Below are positions 17,380 to 26,625 of a stretch of DNA of 64,000 nucleotides, piece by piece. Under the pieces are notes generated by a model, which was not told the DNA's origin, ran no database searches, and worked only from the letters and a program-made list of their open reading frames with translations. Location: positions 1-64,000 of the forward strand of contig NZ_JAKRFD010000013.1 in assembly GCF_022348185.1 (NCBI RefSeq). Direction: 5' to 3'. Positions within the stretch are counted from its first letter, which is position 1, and each line of letters opens with the position of its first letter. Source of the stretch: Epibacterium sp. Ofav1-8. Lineage in GTDB: Bacteria; Pseudomonadota; Alphaproteobacteria; Rhodobacterales; Rhodobacteraceae. The translations under genes and the position numbers were made by a program.

Positions 17380-18180
17380 ATGACACGCGCATTGACGGTC
17401 GGCCAGATCGACCTGAGTTTTCACCAGGCAGCGGCGGCGGTGGTCTGCGCGCTACTGACCCGTACCGGCCATCAGGTCGACCTGCGCACCGCCGCGCATG
17501 AAGACATGTTTGCCATGCAGGCCGCGGGCGAGGTCGATCTTGTGGTCTCGGCCTGGCTGCCCGCCAGCCACGGGCGCTACATCGCCCCCTACGAGGACCA
17601 GTTGCTGAAGCTGTCGATGCTCTACACGCCCTATTGTATCTGGGGTATTTCGGACCGCGCTCCTGCGCATATCCGCTCGGTTCGGGATCTGGCGCAGGAA
17701 GATATGGCGCGCCTTTTCAACCGGCGCATCCAGGGCATCGGACCGGGCGCCGGGATCAGCCGGTTCTCCCGCCGGATGGTGGAGGCTTACGACCTCGACG
17801 CGCATGGGTTCCACTTTGAAAACGGCACGCTGGCGGACTGTACCGCAGCGGCGCTGGCGGCAGACGAAGGCGGTGATCTGGCGGTGGTGCCGCTTTGGCA
17901 TCCGCAATGGCTGCACCGGCAGTTGCGGTTGCGCCCGCTGTCGGATCCGCTGGGCCTGCTGGGCGGGCAGGATGCGGCAACGCTGGTCTTGCGGCGCGAG
18001 GCGGCGCCGCGGCTGACCCCGGAAGGCCGTGCCCTGCTCGAAACGATGCAGCTTGGCAATGACACCGTGTCACAGCTGGACTATGCGATCTGCGTCGAGG
18101 GCCACACCCCGGAGGAAGCGGCGGAGGTTTGGCTATCCGAAAACGCCACCCAGTGGCACGATTGGATCACGCCAAAGTAG
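17380..18180 (+). CDS. OpuAC-like (glycine betaine binding fold) protein without signal peptide
   Basis: This 266-residue protein resembles the substrate-binding domain of glycine betaine/choline ABC systems: VGQIDLSFHQAAAAVVCALL, DLVVSAWLPASHGRYI, the GIGPGAGISRFSRR hinge region and the DLAVVPLWHPQW segment with aromatic residues suited to a quaternary amine cage. It starts MTRALTVG, with no signal peptide or lipobox, and no permease or ATPase gene is nearby. It may be a cytoplasmic ligand-binding protein or enzyme of this fold. Its 3' end overlaps the convergent LysR gene by 14 bp. Confidence 0.7.
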   Translation: MTRALTVGQIDLSFHQAAAAVVCALLTRTGHQVDLRTAAHEDMFAMQAAGEVDLVVSAWLPASHGRYIAPYEDQLLKLSMLYTPYCIWGISDRAPAHIRSVRDLAQEDMARLFNRRIQGIGPGAGISRFSRRMVEAYDLDAHGFHFENGTLADCTAAALAADEGGDLAVVPLWHPQWLHRQLRLRPLSDPLGLLGGQDAATLVLRREAAPRLTPEGRALLETMQLGNDTVSQLDYAICVEGHTPEEAAEVWLSENATQWHDWITPK

Positions 18181-19072
18181 CGGGGTCCGGGGTGCGAAAG
18201 GCCACCACCAGCGCATCGATCAGCGCTCGGACGCGCCGGGGCTGACTCCGCGAGGCGGGCCAGACCATTTGCAACCCCAGCGCTGGCACCTCGTATTCTC
18301 GCAGCAAGGGCACCAGTCGCCCTTCATCCAGATCCGCTTTCACATCCCATTGTGACTTGCGCACGATGCCACAGCCCTTCAGGGCCCATTGCCGGATCAG
18401 ATCGCCATCGTTGGCGATGCGATTGCCTCGTACCGTGATCGCCTGGCGTTTGCCGTCGATTTCGAATGGCCAGGTTTGATCCGTATCGGTGCCAAAGCGC
18501 ATCAGCAGACAGTTGTGGTGTTCGAGGTCGTTCGGGTGCCGCGGCGTGCCTGCGTGGCGCAGATACTCCGGTGCGGCACAGACGATCCGGGCACTGTCGG
18601 CAAGACGTTTCACGATCAGGCTGCTGTCGGCCAGATCGCCATAGCGCAGCGCCAGGTCGAGCCCCATCGCCGCCATGTCGACATAACCGTCGCTGAGATG
18701 CAGATCGACCGACACTTCGGGATGCTGCTCCAGAAAGCGGTCGATGATCGGCGCCAGCCGGTTGCGCCCCAGATCCGACGGCGCGCTGAGCCGGATCGGC
18801 CCGGCGATCCGGTCCACACCCAGACGCACGCGGGATTCCAGCTCTTCGGCTTCTGCCAGCAGGCGCTGCGCGCCGGCGATCAGTTCGCGCCCTTCCTCTG
18901 TCAGGCTGATGGAGCGGGTCGTGCGGTTCAGCAGCCGGGCGCCGTAGTGGTTTTCCAGCGCTGCAAGGCGTTCGGATACCGTGGCGGGCGACAGGCCCAT
19001 TTCTCTCCCGCCCGCCGCCATGCCACCCTTTTCCACGATGCGCAGGAACAGCGCGAGATTGTCGAGCAGCAT
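18167..19072 (-). CDS. LysR-family transcriptional regulator
   Basis: This 301-residue regulator has the LysR N-terminal helix-turn-helix (LALFLRIVEKGGMAAGGREMGLSPATVSERLAALENHYG with RLLNRTTRSISLTEEG) and a C-terminal effector domain (GPIRLSAPSDLGRNRLAP). It resembles the large CrgA/DsdC-like LTTR subgroup acting on small aromatic or quinone responses. It converges on the RidA/OpuAC-like operon and lies 106 bp beyond the cupin gene; which operon it controls is not evident. Confidence 0.9.
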   Translation of the reverse strand: MLLDNLALFLRIVEKGGMAAGGREMGLSPATVSERLAALENHYGARLLNRTTRSISLTEEGRELIAGAQRLLAEAEELESRVRLGVDRIAGPIRLSAPSDLGRNRLAPIIDRFLEQHPEVSVDLHLSDGYVDMAAMGLDLALRYGDLADSSLIVKRLADSARIVCAAPEYLRHAGTPRHPNDLEHHNCLLMRFGTDTDQTWPFEIDGKRQAITVRGNRIANDGDLIRQWALKGCGIVRKSQWDVKADLDEGRLVPLLREYEVPALGLQMVWPASRSQPRRVRALIDALVVAFRTPDPATLA

Positions 19073-19178
19073 GGGCTTCCGTCTCCAAGTTGGTTTGGCG
19101 GAACTGTCTCAATTCCGCCGTTGCCGCGCAAGGTTGCCGATCCGGGGCCGTCGCCTGTGCAGGCCTCGCGCGGCGGGA

Positions 19179-19553
19179 TCAGGATTTGAACTCCACGGTC
19201 ACAAAGACCAGTGGAGTGGTGCCGGTATTTTCCAGGTCGTGAACAAAGAACTCTCCCGCGCCGAGTTGGAAGTGCCGGGTATCGCCTGCCGTGTAGACCG
19301 TGTCCCGCACGCTGCCGTCATGATAGTGCGAGCGCGATTTTCCCGGGCCGGTGACGGTCCAGAAATAGGTTTCCTCATGTCGATGGAACGGCGCGCGCTC
19401 CCCGGGCTGGAGGTGCAGGTGCCAGATTCGCAGTGTCTCGGTTTCCGATGCCAAATGCGACCCAACTCGGCAATTGGTCCAGTTTTCGGTGATTTCCTGC
19501 TGCAGTGTTTCGGGCCAGGCGTCGAAGCGGTCGGAGCGAGATTTATCCAGCAT
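19179..19553 (-). CDS. Small cupin-domain protein
   Basis: This 124-residue protein is a single cupin barrel. Motif 1 is PGERAPFHRHEETYFWTVTGPG (His, His, Glu ligands) and motif 2 is AGDTRHFQLGAGEFFVHDLENTG, with a His near the usual position. The family includes metal-dependent enzymes and ligand-binding proteins; nothing points to one activity. It is divergent from the TRAP transporter operon, sharing the 137-bp region 19554-19690, so it may act on the transported compound. Confidence 0.75.
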   Translation of the reverse strand: MLDKSRSDRFDAWPETLQQEITENWTNCRVGSHLASETETLRIWHLHLQPGERAPFHRHEETYFWTVTGPGKSRSHYHDGSVRDTVYTAGDTRHFQLGAGEFFVHDLENTGTTPLVFVTVEFKS

Positions 19554-19690
19554 GATAGCCTCCTATAAGTGATCATATGAGTAATAGAATCGTCACATAG
19601 CACAATGTATGCTGAAAAATAAGGATTGACCGACGTACTGATGTCATTTTAATGATCGAGTGATCGATAAGATCCAAGGGAGGAAACGTG

Positions 19691-20771
19691 ATGACATCCA
19701 ATCTGACTCGCCGTCGGTTTTTCAGGACGGCAACTCTGGGGACCGCCGGTGCAGCGCTGGCAGCGCCGGCGCTGGCGCAGGGCGGGACTGAGTTGAAGAT
19801 GCTGACCTGCTGGCCCAAGAACTTTCCGGGTCTCGGCACCAGTGCAGAGCGATTTGCACAGCGCGTCGCCGCGGCCAGCGACGGCAAGCTGCGTATCAAG
19901 GTCTACGGCGCCGGCGAGATCGTCGCCCCTTTCGAGGTGCTCGACGCGGTTGCCACCGGTGCGGGCGATCTGACCCATGACACCTCCTATTACTGGTTCG
20001 GCACGGACCCGGCCTTTGTCTTTTTTGCGGTGGTGCCCTTTGGCCTGACCGCGGATGAACACTTCACCTGGCTCAAATTCGGTGGTGGTCAGGAGCTGTG
20101 GCGAACTGGGGGCCGCGCATGGGGTGAAGCCGCTGGCGAACCTCAACACCGGCGCCCAGATGGGCGGATGGTTCAAATCCCCGATCAACAGCGCCGCCGA
20201 CCTGCAAGGGCTGCGGGTGCGCTATCCCGGTCTCGGCGGCCAGATGCTGTCCCGCCTTGGGGCAACGCCGGTCAATATCCCCGGCGGGGAGTTGTTCACC
20301 GCGCTGCAATCGGGAACCATCGACGGGTTGGAGTGGATCGCACCGTGGAACGACCTCGCCTTCGGCTTTCACCGCACTGCACAGCACTATTATTACCCGG
20401 GTTTCCATGAAATGGGGCACACGCTGTCGTCTTATGTGAACGCCGACGTCTGGTCGGGGCTCAGCAGCAGCGAACAGGCGATCATGCAGTCGGCGGCGGA
20501 TGCGGAATATGTCACCTCGCTGGCGGAGTACAACGCCCGCAACCTCGATGCGCTGACCACCCTTGTCGACGATCACGACGTTCAGCTGCACGAATGGCCC
20601 ATCGACATCCTGGTGGAGATGAAGCGCATGGCGCCCGAGGTGCTGGCCGAAAGCGCTGCCAAGAGCCCGATGGCGACCAAGGTGCACGAGAACTGGCTTG
20701 CCTTCCGCGAGACCCAGCGCCGGTGGGGCGACATCGGCGATTATGCCAACGCGCGGCTCAAACAGGGCTGA
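19691..20771 (+). pseudogene. dctP: TRAP transporter binding protein gene, frameshifted
   Basis: The gene starts at ATG 19691 after GGGAGG with a twin-arginine signal (TRRRFFRTATLG ... APALAQ). It reads as a TRAP binding protein of the mannitol/chloroaromatic class (MLTCWPKNFPGLGTSAERF) up to GGGQELW at 20101. The similarity then continues in another frame from GELGAAHGVKPLANL to the stop at 20771 (NTGAQMGGWF, GLRVRYPGLGGQML, GTIDGLEWIAPWND). The shift at about 20102 equals one inserted or two lost bases; the family usually has WDEL here, so loss of two bases is likely. The two halves are otherwise intact, so this is a recent mutation or a sequencing error. Confidence 0.85.
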
Positions 20772-20925
20772 GCGCCCCCGAACAGCTGGCCCGTCCACCC
20801 ATTTGTGGCCAGTTGATCCGGTCCGGTGACCCAACCTCTGTTGCCGGACCGGATCGCAATTCTCCAGGAGATGCCCCGCGCAGCGGCCCCGTTCGGGCCG
20901 GGTGGGTGGCGTCGGGAAGACGGAA

Positions 20926-21447
20926 ATGGAAAACACCTACACACATATGAAGGGCTCCGGCCCGCTGGCCCGGGGCATCGACTTGATAGGGCAGGTCAGC
21001 CGCTGGCTAGCGGTTGCCATGGTGCTGTTGCAATTCGCGGTGGTCGTGGCGCGCTACCTGTTCGATGCCGGTGCGGTGATGGCGCAGGAGGCGATCCTCT
21101 ATCTCTTTGGCACCATGTTCATGCTGGCGATGGCGGATACGCTCGCCTCGGACCGGCATGTGCGGGTCGACATGATCTACCACGGGCTGTCCCCGCGGTG
21201 GCGGCGCAGGATCGATGCGGCGGGTATCCTGCTGTTCCTGCTGCCGTTGTGCCTGTTCATGCTGTGGACCTCGCAGGACTATGTGCTCAGCAGCTGGGCT
21301 GCGCGCGAAGCCTCGCGCGAGGCGGCGGGGCTGCCCGGGGTCTTTGTCTTCAAGACGGTGATCCCGGTGGCGCTGACCCTGGTGATCCTGCAAGCACTGG
21401 CGGTGCTTTTCCGCTGCCTGCGTGCCGGGGGGCGAGCTGATGGCTGA
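20926..21447 (+). CDS. dctQ: TRAP transporter small membrane subunit
   Basis: This 173-residue protein has four hydrophobic segments in the DctQ arrangement: WLAVAMVLLQFAVVVARYLF, QEAILYLFGTMFMLAMADTL followed by the characteristic HVRVDMIYHGLS, LLFLLPLCLFML, and a final segment before LFRCLRAGG. The ATG at 20926 is chosen on GGGAAG upstream and on where the similarity begins. It overlaps the large permease gene by 8 bp, as is usual in TRAP operons. If the upstream binding protein is really broken, this subunit would have no partner. Confidence 0.88.
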   Translation: MENTYTHMKGSGPLARGIDLIGQVSRWLAVAMVLLQFAVVVARYLFDAGAVMAQEAILYLFGTMFMLAMADTLASDRHVRVDMIYHGLSPRWRRRIDAAGILLFLLPLCLFMLWTSQDYVLSSWAAREASREAAGLPGVFVFKTVIPVALTLVILQALAVLFRCLRAGGRADG

Positions 21448-22990
21448 CGTGCACACGCTCTATCTGATCGCGCTCTTCGCCGGGCTGCTGATCTGCCTGA
21501 TGTCGGGGTTTCCGGTGGCCTTCGTGCTGGGCGGGGTGTCGCTGCTGTTGGCTGGGCTTGGCGTTCTGCTGCAGCACTTCGATGCGTCCTTTCTGTCGGC
21601 GATCCCGCAGCGGATCTACGCGGCGATGACCAATGACGTGCTGCTTGCGGTGCCGTTGTTCGTGTTCATGGGGGCCATGCTGGAACGCAGCGGCATTGCC
21701 TCCGAACTGCTGGACGGGATTGGTCGTCTGTTTGGCCCGCGCCGCGGCGGGCTTGGCTTTGCGATCACCCTCGTGGGGGCGCTGCTGGCGGCCTCCACCG
21801 GTATCGTCGGCGCCACGGTGACCACCATGGCGCTGTTGTCGCTGCCGGTGATGATGACCTGGGGGTACTCGCCGCGGCTGGCGGCCGGATCGATCTGCGC
21901 GGCCGGCACTTTGGGTCAGATCATCCCGCCCTCGCTGGTGCTGGTGTTGCTGGCGGACACGATTTCCTCGGCCTATCAGAAGGCGCAGCTGGCGATGGGA
22001 AATTTCTCGCCCGATACTGTGTCGATCTCCGATCTGTTTGCTGGTGCGATGGGGCCTGGCCTTTTGATGGTTGTGGTGTTCCTGCTCTATCAAATCGCCA
22101 TGGCGCAGCTGAGCCCTGCAAGCAGCCCGGCCCCGCAAGAGCGCGCGGCGGAGGAAATGACCATCACGGCCCGGGTGCTGCTGGCCCGACTGGTGCCGCC
22201 GCTGGCGCTGATCCTCGGCGTGCTCGGCTCCATCCTCGGCGGCGTGGCGACACCAACCGAATCCGCTTCGATCGGGGCGGCGGGGGCGGTCCTTCTGGCG
22301 GGCTTTGGTCCCAGCCATCGCCGCCACGCCAATACGGCGCTGCTGATCCTGGGGCTGACCGTGGCGGTGAAACAGGGGCTCCTGCCCGGCCTCGACCTGC
22401 CGATCCAGACGGAACGCTACATCATCGCGGTGCCCGCACTGGTGGTTGGCGGCTATTTTGCCCTGGCCCTGGTCCGGTGCCTGCGCGCTGGCGCGCTCTC
22501 CAGCGCCGCCATCGAGACTGTGCGGCTGAGCGCAATGGTCTTTATGATCCTGATCGGGGCGGCCATGCTGTCGTTGGTGTTCCGCGGCTTTGGCGGCAAC
22601 GAGGCGGTGCAGGCACTGATCTCCGGTGTGCCCGGCGGGCCCTATGCGGCCCTGGCGGTGGTGCTGGCGGTGATGTTCCTGCTCGGGTTCATCCTCGACT
22701 TCATCGAGATCATCTTTGTCATCGTGCCCACCATCTCGCCGGTGCTGCTGATGGCGGGACTTGATCCGATCTGGCTGGCGATCCTGATTTCCCTGAACCT
22801 GCAAACCTCATTTCTGACGCCGCCGTTTGGATTTGCCCTGTTCTATTTCCGCTCTGCGGCCCCGCCCGAGATCGCCACCCGCGACATCTACGCCGGGGTG
22901 CTGCCGTTCATCGGCTTGCAGGTGCTGGTTCTGATCGTCGTGGCGTTGCTGCCGGGCATTTCCACTTGGCTGCCCTATGCGCTAAGGTAA
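21440..22990 (+). CDS. dctM: TRAP transporter large membrane subunit
   Basis: This 516-residue permease is of the DctM type, with signatures LICLMSGFPVAFVLGG, LLAVPLFVFMGAMLERSGIA, ASTGIVGATVTTMALLSLPVM, AAGTLGQIIPPSLVLVLLAD and, near the end, SLNLQTSFLTPPFGFALFYFRS. It is longer than the usual 430 residues because of an insert between the halves, as in the mannitol/chloroaromatic group, which agrees with the Tat-type binding protein. It moves a carboxylate-like substrate with sodium or protons. Confidence 0.9.
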   Translation: MADVHTLYLIALFAGLLICLMSGFPVAFVLGGVSLLLAGLGVLLQHFDASFLSAIPQRIYAAMTNDVLLAVPLFVFMGAMLERSGIASELLDGIGRLFGPRRGGLGFAITLVGALLAASTGIVGATVTTMALLSLPVMMTWGYSPRLAAGSICAAGTLGQIIPPSLVLVLLADTISSAYQKAQLAMGNFSPDTVSISDLFAGAMGPGLLMVVVFLLYQIAMAQLSPASSPAPQERAAEEMTITARVLLARLVPPLALILGVLGSILGGVATPTESASIGAAGAVLLAGFGPSHRRHANTALLILGLTVAVKQGLLPGLDLPIQTERYIIAVPALVVGGYFALALVRCLRAGALSSAAIETVRLSAMVFMILIGAAMLSLVFRGFGGNEAVQALISGVPGGPYAALAVVLAVMFLLGFILDFIEIIFVIVPTISPVLLMAGLDPIWLAILISLNLQTSFLTPPFGFALFYFRSAAPPEIATRDIYAGVLPFIGLQVLVLIVVALLPGISTWLPYALR

Positions 22991-23075
22991 GCGCCGGAGC
23001 CCGCCCGCCGCGCCGGATCACACGCAGTGGGCGGGCCTCGCTCCGACAAGATTTCCACCAGACCGCAAGGGCTCA

Positions 23076-23744
23076 ATGACACACGATCCCGCCGCCCCGC
23101 CTGCTGCCAAGAAGAAACGCACGCGCCTGTCACCGCAGGACCGCGAGCATCTGATCCTGACCGGGGCCATCGAATATGTCGCCGACCACGGCTTTGCGTT
23201 TTCCACCCGGGAACTGGCACGCCATCTCAACGTCAGTCAGAGCCTGCTTTATCGCTATTTCGCGACCAAGGAAGAGATCGTCGAGAAGATCTATGATCGG
23301 GTCTATGTCGGGCGCTGGAACCCGGAATGGGACGAGATCCTGCGCGACCGCAGCCTGCCGCTGTCCGACCGGCTGGAGCGCTACCTGGTGGATTACGCAA
23401 AGGTGGTTCTGCAAAAGGACTGGGTGCGGATCTTCCTCTTGTCCGCCTTTGACGATCCGGTGATCTCGCAGCGGTATACCGCGATGCTGCGGCGCCGGAT
23501 CTTCGAGCCTTTGCTGCAAGAGCAACTCGCCCACATGGGACGGGGCGATCTGGTCCGGCCAGAGGATCATGAAATGGCGATGGAGCTGATCTGGGGGTTT
23601 CACGCCAGCATTTTCTACCTCGGGGTGCGGCAATGGGTCTACAAGGTGCCCAGCCAGGTGGAGATACAATCGCTGATCCGCTGCCGGGTGCGCAGCTTCC
23701 TGTTGGGGTTTGAGGATTTTCTGCACAACGCGGAAGCTGGCTAA
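23076..23744 (+). CDS. TetR-family transcriptional regulator
   Basis: This 222-residue protein has a TetR N-terminal DNA-binding domain: LILTGAIEYVADHGFAFSTRELARHLNVSQSLLYRYFATKEEIVEKIY. The C-terminal ligand domain is not of a recognised subgroup. It lies 85 bp after the TRAP large subunit on the same strand, so it probably controls that operon and the divergent cupin gene. Confidence 0.9.
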   Translation: MTHDPAAPPAAKKKRTRLSPQDREHLILTGAIEYVADHGFAFSTRELARHLNVSQSLLYRYFATKEEIVEKIYDRVYVGRWNPEWDEILRDRSLPLSDRLERYLVDYAKVVLQKDWVRIFLLSAFDDPVISQRYTAMLRRRIFEPLLQEQLAHMGRGDLVRPEDHEMAMELIWGFHASIFYLGVRQWVYKVPSQVEIQSLIRCRVRSFLLGFEDFLHNAEAG

Positions 23745-23882
23745 ATCTTATTTAACCCGCAGTGGCATCACCGGAAGTGTATTATCCGTGTTGTCCGTCG
23801 AATGTCGCGGAGCACTTTGCGCGGGTGATTGGGCTGGATTCCTGCCAGTGATAATGAGAAACAGAGGCTCTGATGGCAGGTG

Positions 23883-25046
23883 ATGCAGAAAGGCCGACGC
23901 GTGGCTGAAACCAAGATACCCTTCAACCGCCCCTCTTTTGTAGGCCGCGAACTGCATTGGGTGACCGAGGCCATCAACCGTGGCCAGCTGTCCGGCGATG
24001 GCCATTTCACCCGTCTCTGCCACCAGCAGATCGAGGCCGCCACGGGGGCCGGCGCCGCGCTGCTGACCCATTCCTGCACCGCGGCGCTGGAAATGGCGGC
24101 GCTGCTGTGTGATCTGGCGCCGGGGGACGAGGTCGTCATGCCCTCCTTCACCTTTGTGTCCACCGCCAATGCAGTAGTACTGCGCGGCGCGGTGCCGGTG
24201 TTTGTCGACATCGATCCCCGCAGCCTCAATATCGACCCTGCCCGGGTCAGCGCCGCCATCACGCCCCGCACGCGCGCCATCTTTGCGGTGCATTACGCCG
24301 GATTTCCCGCCGATATGGATGCGCTGGCAGAGATTGCCCGGGCGCATGACCTGATGCTGGTGGAGGATGCGGCCCAGGCCTATGGGTCCACCTACAAGGG
24401 GCGGCAGGCGGGCACCCTGGGCGACATGGGCGCTTTCAGCTTTCACGAGACCAAGAACATCATCAGCGGCGAAGGCGGCGCGCTCACCCTGAACCGTCCG
24501 GACCTGGTGGAGCGCGCCGAGATCATCCGCGAGAAGGGCACCAACCGCTCCCGTTTCCTGCGCGGTCAGGTGGACAAATACACCTGGGTCGACCTGGGCT
24601 CCTCGTTCCTGCCGGGCGAATTGATTGCCGCCTTCCTGCATGGGCAGTTGGAACTCCAGGACGAGATCCGCCAGCGCCGCTGCGCCCAGTTCGATCACTA
24701 CATGGCTGCTTTTGCCGATCTGGAGGCCCGAGGCCAGCTGCGCCGCCCCGTGATCCCGGCGCACACCACCGGCAATGGCCACATGTTCTACCTTCTGCTG
24801 CCGGATCAGGCCCGCCGCGATGCGCTGATTGCCGCCCTCAGGGCGCAAGGCATCATTGCGCCATTCCACTATGTGCCGCTGCATTCCGCCCCCGCCGGCC
24901 AGACCTACGGGCGCACCGCCGATCCGCTGCCGGTGACTGACCGGACCTCCGCCTGCCTGCTGCGACTGCCGCTGTTCTACACGCTCGGCGACGACATCGA
25001 CGCGGTGATCGCGGCGGTGCATGACTTTTTTGCGGAGGCGCGCTGA
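23883..25046 (+). CDS. wecE: dTDP-4-amino-4,6-dideoxygalactose transaminase-like sugar aminotransferase
   Basis: This PLP-dependent enzyme of about 387 residues closely follows E. coli WecE (RffA): IPFNRPSFVGRELHWVTEAI, LLTHSCTAALEMAALLCDLAPGDEVVMPSFTFVSTANA, VEDAAQAYGSTYKG, the PLP lysine in SFHETKN (Lys191), GTNRSRFLRGQVDKYTW, and FHYVPLHSAPAG. It converts a nucleotide 4-keto-6-deoxyhexose to the 4-amino sugar for surface glycans. The ATG at 23883 is given; a GTG at 23901 with AAAGG upstream would start nearer to the E. coli protein. The next gene, 3 bp on, is a likely sugar acyltransferase. Confidence 0.88.
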   Translation: MQKGRRVAETKIPFNRPSFVGRELHWVTEAINRGQLSGDGHFTRLCHQQIEAATGAGAALLTHSCTAALEMAALLCDLAPGDEVVMPSFTFVSTANAVVLRGAVPVFVDIDPRSLNIDPARVSAAITPRTRAIFAVHYAGFPADMDALAEIARAHDLMLVEDAAQAYGSTYKGRQAGTLGDMGAFSFHETKNIISGEGGALTLNRPDLVERAEIIREKGTNRSRFLRGQVDKYTWVDLGSSFLPGELIAAFLHGQLELQDEIRQRRCAQFDHYMAAFADLEARGQLRRPVIPAHTTGNGHMFYLLLPDQARRDALIAALRAQGIIAPFHYVPLHSAPAGQTYGRTADPLPVTDRTSACLLRLPLFYTLGDDIDAVIAAVHDFFAEAR

Positions 25047-25049
25047 CCC

Positions 25050-25658
25050 ATGGCCTATCTGACCCAGGAAACTCTGGAAAACATGGGCTTTGCCGCGCTG
25101 GGGCGCAATGTGCGGATCAGCGAGAAGGCCTCTCTGTACGAGCCGGAAAAAATGTCGCTGGGCGATCACACCCGCATCGATGACTTCTGCGTGGTCTCGG
25201 GACGGGTGGTGACCGGGCGCAATGTGCATATTGCGCCGCTCTGCCTGGTCGCGGGGGGATCGCTGGGCATCACCTTCGGCGACTTCTCGGGCCTGGCCTA
25301 CGGGGTCAAGGTGTTTTCGCAATCCGACGATTATTCCGGCGCGACGCTGACCAATCCGACGGTTCCCGCCGCATACAAGGCGGAGCACAAGGCGCCGGTG
25401 TCGCTGGGACGCCACGTGATTGTCGGCGCCAATGCGGTGATTGCGCCGGGGGTCGAGCTGGGCGAAGGCGCGGCGGTCGGCGCGGGTGCGGTGGTGCTGC
25501 GGTCCTGCGCGCCCTGGACCATCCTCACCGGGGTGCCCGCGCGGCCCGGCAAGACCCGCGCACGCGATCTGCTGGCGCAGGAGCAGGCGCTGTTGCAAGC
25601 CGAAGCTGAGGCGGAAGACGCCGCCGCCAAGCCCCGGCCGTCGCCTCCCACTTCCTGA
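25050..25658 (+). CDS. Left-handed beta-helix acyltransferase
   Basis: This 202-residue protein has hexapeptide-repeat sequence of the LbH acetyltransferase type: KMSLGDHTRIDDFCVVSGRVVTGRNVHIAPLC, and GRHVIVGANAVIAPGVELGEGAAVGAGAVV, ending in TGVPARP. Coupling to the WecE-type aminotransferase (start 3 bp after its stop) suggests N-acylation of the amino sugar, as the LbH enzymes FdtC and QdtC do. The tail from about residue 170 is Ala/Glu-rich and probably disordered. Specificity is inferred only. Confidence 0.85.
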   Translation: MAYLTQETLENMGFAALGRNVRISEKASLYEPEKMSLGDHTRIDDFCVVSGRVVTGRNVHIAPLCLVAGGSLGITFGDFSGLAYGVKVFSQSDDYSGATLTNPTVPAAYKAEHKAPVSLGRHVIVGANAVIAPGVELGEGAAVGAGAVVLRSCAPWTILTGVPARPGKTRARDLLAQEQALLQAEAEAEDAAAKPRPSPPTS

Positions 25659-25688
25659 CCCCTCCCTTGCTGCCAAGGCCCCTGCCCT

Positions 25689-26579
25689 ATGCCTGAAACG
25701 CCCCGCGCCAACTACCTGATCTACGCCCCGGCGTATGACCCCGACAGCGGCGGGTCGATCTTCCTGCATCAACTGGCCCATGCGCTGACCACCCTGGGCG
25801 AGGATGCTGCGCTCTGGCCCTGGTGGGAGACGCCCAGGCCACCGCTGCGCAAGCGCCTGCGCCGGATGCTGGGCAAGCCCATGCGGCTGCCGCAGGACCC
25901 GACCCTGCGCACCCGGGTGGCCCGACCCGCGGATCTGCGCTCCGAGACCGTGGTGGTCTACCCCGAAGTCACGCTCGGCAATCCGCTCGGCGCGGCGCAT
26001 GTGGCGCGGTGGCTCCTCTACAAGCCGGGACTGAAGGACCCCTATGACTTTGGCCCCGGGGAGATGTTCTTTCGCGCGGGCGAGATGTCTGACCTGCCAA
26101 AAATCACCGGCGGCGCTCAGGACCTGTTCCTGTGGCGGCGCAATCCGGTCTATCGCAACGAAAACCGTCCCGAACGCAAGGGCGCCTGCTACATGGTGCG
26201 CAAGGGCCATGAAAAGCCGCGCATCCCGGAGACCGAGGACGCGATCTGTGTCGACGGTCTCTCGCATGAAGAAACCGCGGCCGTCTTCAACCGGTGCGAC
26301 ACGTTCTACAGCTACGACGAGGCCACCTTCTATTCGCAATATGCCGCCATCTGCGGCTGCGACAGCGTTATCGTGCCGGGCTATTTCGCGGATCGTGCCG
26401 ACTGGGTGGCCGCGCATCCGATCGGTCGGGTTGGTGTCGCCTACGGGCTGGACGACCTCGCCCATGCCCGCGCCACCCGCGACCAGGTTGCGCCGCTTCT
26501 GGACGCGCAAGAGCAGGCCGGGCTGGAAACGGTCAAGGCCTTTGTCACCCGCACCCAGGCGCGCCACAGCAGCGCCTGA
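25689..26579 (+). CDS. WavQ-like glycosyltransferase-related protein
   Basis: This 296-residue protein starts like glycosyltransferases that bind an acceptor near the N-terminus (NYLIYAPAYDPDSGGSIFLHQLAHALTTLGEDAALW) and resembles proteins annotated as WavQ in lipopolysaccharide core clusters. It contains ETVVVYPEVTLGNPLGA and a late YSYDEATFYSQYAAICGCDSVIVPG segment similar to the nucleotide-binding part of GT-B enzymes. It lies 30 bp after the acyltransferase. Transfer of the modified amino sugar to a surface glycan is a reasonable guess, not shown. Confidence 0.65.
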   Translation: MPETPRANYLIYAPAYDPDSGGSIFLHQLAHALTTLGEDAALWPWWETPRPPLRKRLRRMLGKPMRLPQDPTLRTRVARPADLRSETVVVYPEVTLGNPLGAAHVARWLLYKPGLKDPYDFGPGEMFFRAGEMSDLPKITGGAQDLFLWRRNPVYRNENRPERKGACYMVRKGHEKPRIPETEDAICVDGLSHEETAAVFNRCDTFYSYDEATFYSQYAAICGCDSVIVPGYFADRADWVAAHPIGRVGVAYGLDDLAHARATRDQVAPLLDAQEQAGLETVKAFVTRTQARHSSA

Positions 26580-26625
26580 CTGGGGGCCGAAACCCCCTGC
26601 CCTCCTTGACCCCCAGGATCTGCCC

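Noticed and set aside
19554-19690. TGATC direct repeats between the cupin gene and the TRAP operon
   Set aside because: The repeats are short, unevenly spaced and too common in such DNA to call an operator, though TetR or LysR sites may exist here.
23748-26567. 939-codon minus-strand open frame across the glycan cassette
   Set aside because: It lies opposite three genes with clear family signatures, and its translation has no domain; high GC content explains the long open frame.
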